Shown here: piece by piece, positions 5,259-5,650 of the stretch | How the letters are laid out: each line of letters opens with the position of its first letter | Numbering within the stretch: position 1 is the stretch's first letter | Assembly: GCA_023247955.1 (NCBI GenBank) | Contig: JAHFFL010000083.1 | Span: 1-5,650 of the forward strand | Direction of reading: 5' to 3' | DNA from: Candidatus Omnitrophota bacterium | GTDB lineage: Bacteria; Omnitrophota; Gorgyraeia; 2-02-FULL-51-18 | DNA: 5,650 nucleotides | Program-made: the position numbers and the translations under genes | The notes under the pieces: model-generated | The model's input: only the letters and a program-made list of their open reading frames with translations | Told to the model about the DNA's origin: nothing | Databases searched by the model: none

Positions 5259-5650
5259 ATGAAAAAGCTGACATTACTTGTGGCAATATTAGCCTTGGCG
5301 GGATTTTGCTCAAATTCTCAGGCCGACGAAAAAGTCGTTGGTCTTGTCCCCTCCCCCGAGGGGGATTACCAGAATCTAAAAACCGAAAGCTTTGCTGTTT
5401 CCGGCGGGTCGCCGCAGGCCGGAAAAGTATTGATGTCGGTGGATAGCCAAGGCAATGCGCGCTGGGGCAGGCTTAAGGCCAGCACGGCCACGTACACGAT
5501 CACCTACGCGCAGGCGGGAACAGGTGATTGCCAGCAGATTTGCTGCGATGCCAAAAGGCCGGACGGCAGTTATGTCGCGGATTACATGGATGGCGACCTG
5601 ATTGACGACTACCGTGATCCGCCCGACGGCGCCCAAGTGAGATCCGGTGG
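5259..5650 (+). CDS. Exported protein of unknown function, N-terminal fragment (runs off the window)
   Basis: An open frame starts at ATG 5259, preceded by GTGAGGT (5248-5254) at good spacing, and stays open for 130 codons to the window edge. Residues 1-22 form a clear Sec signal peptide: MKK, a hydrophobic core to about residue 16, and a signal peptidase I site SQA before DE. A Cys at 17 follows LAGF, a poor lipobox, so a lipoprotein is less likely. The mature part has GKVLMSVDSQGNARW at 55-69, resembling the GKVL-SD-xGxAxW motif I recall from tail-fibre-like and surface-structural proteins, then a Cys cluster (C91, C95, C96) and an acidic DYMDGDLIDDYRD stretch (108-120). I do not recognise the family. 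It is divergent from the housekeeping block and probably a separate unit. A cell-surface or envelope role is inference. Confidence 0.85.
   Translation, partial: MKKLTLLVAILALAGFCSNSQADEKVVGLVPSPEGDYQNLKTESFAVSGGSPQAGKVLMSVDSQGNARWGRLKASTATYTITYAQAGTGDCQQICCDAKRPDGSYVADYMDGDLIDDYRDPPDGAQVRSG

Noticed and set aside
5376..5636. 86-codon minus-strand open frame at the right edge
   Set aside because: It is the shadow of the secreted-protein frame, which has a ribosome site and signal peptide.
1..5650. A novel defence or mobile system
   Set aside because: All complete genes are housekeeping families with intact architecture; no transposase, integrase, toxin-antitoxin pair or reverse transcriptase is visible. 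Only the repeats and the truncated secreted gene are unexplained.

Overview
This window looks like an ordinary bacterial chromosome segment. It holds a five-gene minus-strand housekeeping block and, divergently on the plus strand, the start of a secreted-protein gene that runs off the right edge. In minus-strand transcription order the block is 5-formyltetrahydrofolate cyclo-ligase, RNase Y (rny), a YmdB-type metallophosphoesterase, and exonuclease VII large and small subunits (xseA, xseB). From memory, this linkage recurs in deep-branching Gram-negative lineages (deltaproteobacteria-like and uncultured phyla). The intergenic repeats (CACCAG/CTGGTG foldback, AATTCGAA-type AT-rich repeat, large GC-rich foldback) resemble repeats I recall from uncultured groundwater lineages such as Omnitrophota. 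That lineage guess is weak and rests on style, not on a marker gene.

Layout, left to right: 1-118 is non-coding with a decayed palindrome just past xseB. xseB and xseA (119-1682) are separated by one base, with the xseB ribosome site inside the end of xseA. The 359-bp gap at 1683-2041 is filled by two neighbouring foldback structures, one of which reaches into the annotated 5' end of xseA. The ymdB-like gene (2042-2833) follows, then an 80-bp gap made mostly of AT-rich repeat, then rny (2914-4485) and the cyclo-ligase (4489-5040), which are tightly coupled. A 218-bp AT-rich divergent intergenic region carries a strong minus-strand promoter and a weaker plus-strand candidate. From 5259 an N-terminal fragment of an exported protein begins.

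Functionally, the block joins RNA turnover (RNase Y and the YmdB-type phosphodiesterase linked to it in Bacillus), single-strand DNA degradation (exonuclease VII) and one-carbon salvage (cyclo-ligase). All enzymes look intact; the one unusual active-site residue is an Asp where the YmdB family usually has a metal-binding Asn. I found no defence system, CRISPR array, transposase, tRNA or rRNA. The most interesting material is the repeat load at the two uncoupled internal junctions and after the last gene, and its apparent contribution to the xseA N-terminus.
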